Program-made: the position numbers and the translations under genes | Notes under the pieces: model-generated | Database searches by the model: none | The model's input: only the letters and a program-made list of their open reading frames with translations | Told to the model about the DNA's origin: nothing | Assembly (NCBI GenBank): GCA_900618425.1 | Contig: UZAN01061391.1 | Coordinates: 1 to 10,034 of the forward strand | Direction of reading: 5' to 3' | Length of the DNA: 10,034 nucleotides | Source: Echinostoma caproni | Taxonomy: Eukaryota; Platyhelminthes; Trematoda; Plagiorchiida; Echinostomatidae | Shown here: positions 6,608-10,034 of the stretch, one piece after another | Layout: each line of letters starts with the position of its first letter | Position numbering within the stretch: the first letter of the stretch is position 1

Positions 6608-7199
6608 TTACTTGAGTTAGAATATTTTCATTAATTTGCTTATTTACTGTGCACTGAATGAAGAGATAAGCAATTTAGAATACATGGACTGAACTAAATA
6701 AACATTATCATGGAACAGGAATTAGATATTAAAAAGAATGAATTCCCATGCTGCCTCGCTTAAAATATTTTCCAAATTTGAGCTGTGACTTTCGAGCTAC
6801 TACAAATTTTATCGCAACGCTCAAGGTCACGGTAATTCAACCGATGATAGAAGAGAACTATGAGCACAGAAATGGGAGATAATATCCGGAATAAATATAT
6901 TTTACCCATAGTCATCAATAACCAAGTATGATATTGGAGACTGAAATATATTTCCAAAAGGAGAGTGATGTTGCACGAGTTTGATGAACACCTATATATA
7001 TATATATATATTTCTGCAGATCATCTATTTACTATTGGTAATTTATACACCATTTCATTATACCGAAGAGCTTACTGACGACAAATCAGTGTTCGGTATG
7101 TGATATGTTCTATAATTTAAATTCAATTATCCGGAGTTTAAAAAAGAATTTTACCTGGACGGAATGGTGAATGTGCATTGCTAATGAACCTTGAGGAGA
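6608..7199. other. AT-rich non-coding stretch
   Basis: No recognisable gene or element. A 65-codon minus-strand ORF (6760-6957) has no family resemblance. Confidence 0.5.
6993..7010. repeat. (TA)9 microsatellite
   Basis: Nine perfect TA units, seen directly. Confidence 0.95.
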
Positions 7200-7615
7200 G
7201 CGAAACTCAAATCTGGTGCTTTTCGGGTGTGTATGGTTGACTGCATGAACTGAAAATTGTATGCGAAGATTGTCAGGAGATCAGCATACTCCCTGCACAC
7301 TTATTTGTTCTGGGCAACCAATCACAACAAATATNAGCCAATCATGATGGCTGACAGCGATCTAATCAACCAATCGTTTGATATATGCATTCTCTTGTCC
7401 TTACTTTTTCGTATCAATTACCGTAATTTTTGCATAATAAACAAATTCCTAAACGCTTTCAACTGTGTTCACTTTCACTCCTGTGGAGTTGCAATCTGGA
7501 CGAGAAAACGTTACCGGAAGATGATCCTTTGAGAATCCGATACCCAGTTAAATCCTGTGAGCTTGCAACAAAGATGACGTTGGAAGGATGGTCAATTGAT
7601 TTCTATACACATAGA
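7200..7615 (+). pseudogene. Possible RTE-like endonuclease (APE-type) remnant
   Basis: Weak traces appear in the order expected for the N-terminal endonuclease of RTE-like non-LTR elements. KLKSGAFRVCMVDCMN (about 7206-7253) could correspond to the entry around the conserved asparagine (F-R-V-x-T-L-N-V-R-T). HSCGVAIWTRK (about 7473-7505) resembles the HGVAIxxR motif, followed in another frame by NPIPS and IL, like the WxPISxRIL segment. Spacing between the two (about 270 bp) and to the pre-RT segment at 8175 (about 690 bp) is compatible with one element carrying small deletions. The catalytic residues cannot be identified. Base 7335 is N. The call leans on the clearer downstream pieces. Confidence 0.28.
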
Positions 7616-8084
7616 TAACCAACAGGTGAAATATGCGGTAGGCTTAGCAAGATAAAAAAAAATTATGAATAAGTAATTAATAAGGTGCATTTGTTGGCAA
7701 AAGTTGATTCCGGATATACTTTTGTTACTGTGTTGAAATGAACGAATGAGAGATAAAAAATGATTCACAGATTGTACTCTATTCATAGGCTTAAGAATAT
7801 GAGTACGCAGACCCCGGACGGAACACATTGCAATGAGTTAAAGCAAAATGTAAAAATGTCAGTCTGATAACACTTTTCGTGCCGAGTTTCGTGCAAGCCT
7901 CATATTTATGCTTGGTAAGGAATAGTGGACAACGAGGTTAAGAGTCAATTGAGCCCTAATGAGGCTTCACTGTTTGCAGATCTAGTTTTATTGTGATGCT
8001 GACATTCCGAAAAATGCGTCGGGTCTGAACGAACATTTTTTGAGCAAAGGAAGAACTCAGTGAACGATTATGCAATAAAATGAT
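7616..8084. other. Stretch with no recognised coding sequence
   Basis: If 7200-8590 is one RTE-like copy, this would hold its endonuclease C-terminus and linker, but I can trace no motif here. A minus-strand 78-codon ORF (7592-7828) resembles nothing known to me. Confidence 0.4.
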
Positions 8085-8304
8085 CGGTGAAATTCCGTTA
8101 ACGTGACCTGTGGTAGCCGACACAGCGGATTAACAGGTTCGCCAATTCTTTTGGGAGAATAATACAGAATGACTGAGGAGCTGGATTGGGCTAAAAAAGA
8201 TCATCCTACCACCAGCGTTTGATCCGTATCGACTGCTTTATGTTAGAAATGCAGAGAGGTGAAAGACGCAGTGCACATGCTGTGTTTAAAGGGATTCAGT
8301 TCAT
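8085..8304 (+). pseudogene. RTE-like non-LTR element: linker and pre-RT segment
   Basis: PVVADTAD (8107-8130) followed past a stop by QVRQFF resembles the LVxDTAxxxxRWAEHF part before the RT of fluke RTE-like proteins. After a frame change, TEELDWAKKDHPTTSV (8172-8219) matches the FEEQLDWPxxxPTT segment. Beyond a TGA comes CREVKDAVHMLCLKG (about 8247-8292), matching EEVxxAIxxLKxxKAPG, the conserved entry to the RT domain. The expected PGPDGIP continuation and all RT motifs are missing: the next recognisable element sequence is the post-RT domain at 8342. Two stops and one frameshift make this a dead fragment. Confidence 0.5.
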
Positions 8305-8341
8305 AGAAAATAGTGTTTAGGTATGACACCTCGGTATTGTT

Positions 8342-8587
8342 TTGTGTCTAACTGGACAACTGAATGAGAACGGATTGCCCAGAGACTGTCAGATAAACCA
8401 GGACGTGGAGATAGGGACAATGTATTGTTACCTTGGAAAAAGTTCCCGGTCAGGCCAGATTCACGTTTTTGGAAAACCCGTAAAAAACTTGCTGATCCGA
8501 AGACCATTCACGAATCTGCATCGAACTGACGGAATAAGTTTGCAAAAATTATTTTTTTACATTTTGGCTAAAATCCGCAATAAATAA
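8342..8587 (+). pseudogene. RTE-like non-LTR element: post-RT domain with YLG motif
   Basis: An 81-codon plus-strand ORF reads, in order, LNENGLPRD, MYCYLGKSSRSG (about 8420-8455, YLG at 8429-8437), IRRPFTNLHRTDGISLQKL (about 8492-8548). RTE-like proteins after the RT have an NG pair, VxxFxYLGSxIxxxGG, then RIxKARxAFxNLxHLWRRxDISLxxKxxVY. The order and spacing agree; the WRR part is shortened. The ORF ends at 8585-8587 before the LLYGxExW motif that should follow. It lies only 37 bp after the pre-RT segment, whereas an intact RT would need several hundred bp, so the copy has an internal deletion. The post-RT domain does not work alone. Confidence 0.58.
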
Positions 8588-8891
8588 CTGCTAATCAATG
8601 CTAAATGAGAACCACATTGGTTTTACGTACCACTTTGGTTCACGTGGCACACAAACAACCTCAGGTAAATCCGAGATACGCACATAGGCGGAAGTCATAT
8701 TTGGTTTCACGGAGAAAACTTACAGATTGTTCAAACGGTATATTTTGTCCAAAAGGAATGTAATGCGCAAAATTGTTTATAAAATTATTATTATTATTGT
8801 GAAGTACGAGAGATGAAGAGAGACCATTTTTTCATGTCAGAGTGTCACATTTGGATTCCGACTATCACCGTGGTATTTATCAGATAGATCC
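8588..8891. other. Non-coding stretch with an (ATT)5 repeat
   Basis: Five perfect ATT units at 8784-8798. I could not follow the RTE-like element into this region; nothing else recognised. Confidence 0.5.
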
Positions 8892-9319
8892 GTGTTACCT
8901 ATACATATGCATACAACACGTGATCCGGATGACATGGTTTTGTCATCAAACCTGATTTACCGTGTGTGTGTGAGAGAGAGATTTCACTTCATTTTGTACA
9001 GCGGACGTTTCTCAGCGCAATACTTTCGATGGAATTTAAAAACTTCGGTTTTTATTGTTTTGTTCTTTTGTGTACTACTTGGTTCATCACACAATGCACA
9101 GCGTGCACACACACACACACACATACACACCGCTCGCCATGACCGTTTGCGAAAAACGCACTCGCCGAACTCTACCCCTCGAAATCCGACCTGCACGAGA
9201 TTAAGCAGACAACGTTTTTTTCCGCTAGCTGAACAAAAAGAGGAAGACACTGTTTGACGGAACAGGCTGTGGGGCGGTCTTTTGTCCAGATAGAATGAAA
9301 GGTAACCGGAACTATACAC
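8892..9319. other. Overlapping unrecognised ORFs on both strands around a (CA)n repeat
   Basis: A 121-codon plus-strand frame (8892-9257) and a 111-codon minus-strand frame (8984-9319) overlap. These are the longest open frames in the last 1.5 kb. Both owe part of their openness to the (CA)n run at 9106-9130, which is read as His-Thr repeats on plus and Cys-Val repeats on minus. Neither resembles a known family. A pyrimidine tract ending in AG (about 9208-9224, plus) looks like a splice acceptor but has no partner exon. I do not call a gene. Confidence 0.2.
9106..9130. repeat. (CA)n microsatellite, one interruption
   Basis: About 12 CA units with a single T interruption at 9124. Confidence 0.95.
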
Positions 9320-10034
9320 GTTCTTCTGGAGTTGATCAGAAAATCAGTTTCTCGTTCGTTATGGGGACGAAATAAACATGAAGCGGTTGTTATTGTTTAT
9401 TAATCGCACTTTGGAATAGAATCAAAAGGAAAACAATTACAAAATAAAATGTGTACTGATTTTCTTCATACATGTTAAGACAGATATGAAAATGATGTTG
9501 TCCTGAAAGATTTAGCGTTCACCACGTAAACTCGTAATACAACACAGGCGGTATGGATGAACGTGTTCGACAATGCTCACTCTAACACACGGATCTGCTG
9601 CTACCTTGAGGAAGTATAAATTACTTCTACGGATTGAAAACCACCCGGTGGGCACAGTCTATTTTGGTCAGATGGTGGAATTCACCATAATATGTAGAAC
9701 GTGAATAGTGAATTTTTCGGTGTTTTTATATATGCCGTCATGTGGTTGCATTACAGTCATTGGGTTATTTTCAGGAATCTGGTGACCCCCATTGAAAACC
9801 TTTCATTTTAAAAAACTTTAACTTATTTGGAGGGCGATTTTCAATCCCATTACTCATCAAATACGAGTATCCGGTGAAAGAATGTTGCTCCTTTCCTCGT
9901 TTCAGGAACAAATGAAACGGGAACTGAGAAACTAAGAAGCATTCGATTTACACTGATGATAAGACCCAACCAGGTCGAAACAACTGTTCAGTGCTTTCTA
10001 GCTTCTCACTTCGTAATTGATTTGCTCGTTACAC
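9320..10034. other. AT-rich stretch, nothing recognised
   Basis: No ORF of 60 codons or more on either strand, no RNA gene, no repeat of note and no element motif was seen. Confidence 0.55.

Noticed and set aside
8301..8507. Minus-strand 68-codon ORF
   Set aside because: Antisense to the RTE-like post-RT domain; no motif of its own.
1..10034. CRISPR arrays, bacterial operons, defence or toxin-antitoxin systems
   Set aside because: No regularly spaced repeats, no ribosome binding sites and no dense ORFs; the content is eukaryotic retroelement debris.

Overview
The window looks like repeat-rich nuclear DNA of a parasitic flatworm, most likely a trematode fluke. It has no convincing host gene, very low coding density, no bacterial-type gene packing, and decayed retroelements whose protein motifs resemble Penelope-like (PLE) and RTE-like non-LTR families known from flukes. 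All family assignments come from motif recognition by eye. The species is not determined. One ambiguous base (N) at 7335 suggests a draft assembly.

1-1240 is a scrambled block. A perfect 59-bp inverted repeat (1-59 and 842-900) brackets minus-strand debris: the first half of a PLE GIY-YIG endonuclease (607-828), the C-terminal tail of a mariner/Tc-like DDE transposase (322-513) in the same open frame, and a possible PLE reverse transcriptase scrap (156-242). On the plus strand, 1240-1565 carries the complementary second half of a GIY-YIG domain, ending in a Leu-Pro-Trp-stop as PLE proteins do. A PLE 3' non-coding region follows (1566-2130).

2131-3255 is mostly non-coding. It holds a compound TA/AG microsatellite and a weak solo-LTR candidate.

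3256-6143 is a second, nearly full-length PLE copy on the minus strand, read from high to low coordinates: N-terminal region, RT, GIY-YIG endonuclease, 3' region. It has many stops and frameshifts, and the RT catalytic aspartates are lost. Its 3' region shares a block of about 80 bp with the 3' region of the first copy, so both belong to one family.

6176-6607 is an unrecognised minus-strand frame of 144 codons with one internal stop. 6608-7199 shows nothing.

7200-8590 is a plus-strand RTE-like non-LTR retrotransposon remnant: weak endonuclease traces, a clearer pre-RT segment, then the post-RT YLG domain, with the RT core deleted. 8590-10034 has microsatellites and no recognisable gene.

Nothing here forms a working gene system. 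The interest lies in the rearrangement history of the PLE copies, the fused ORF and the young inverted repeat set in old decayed DNA.
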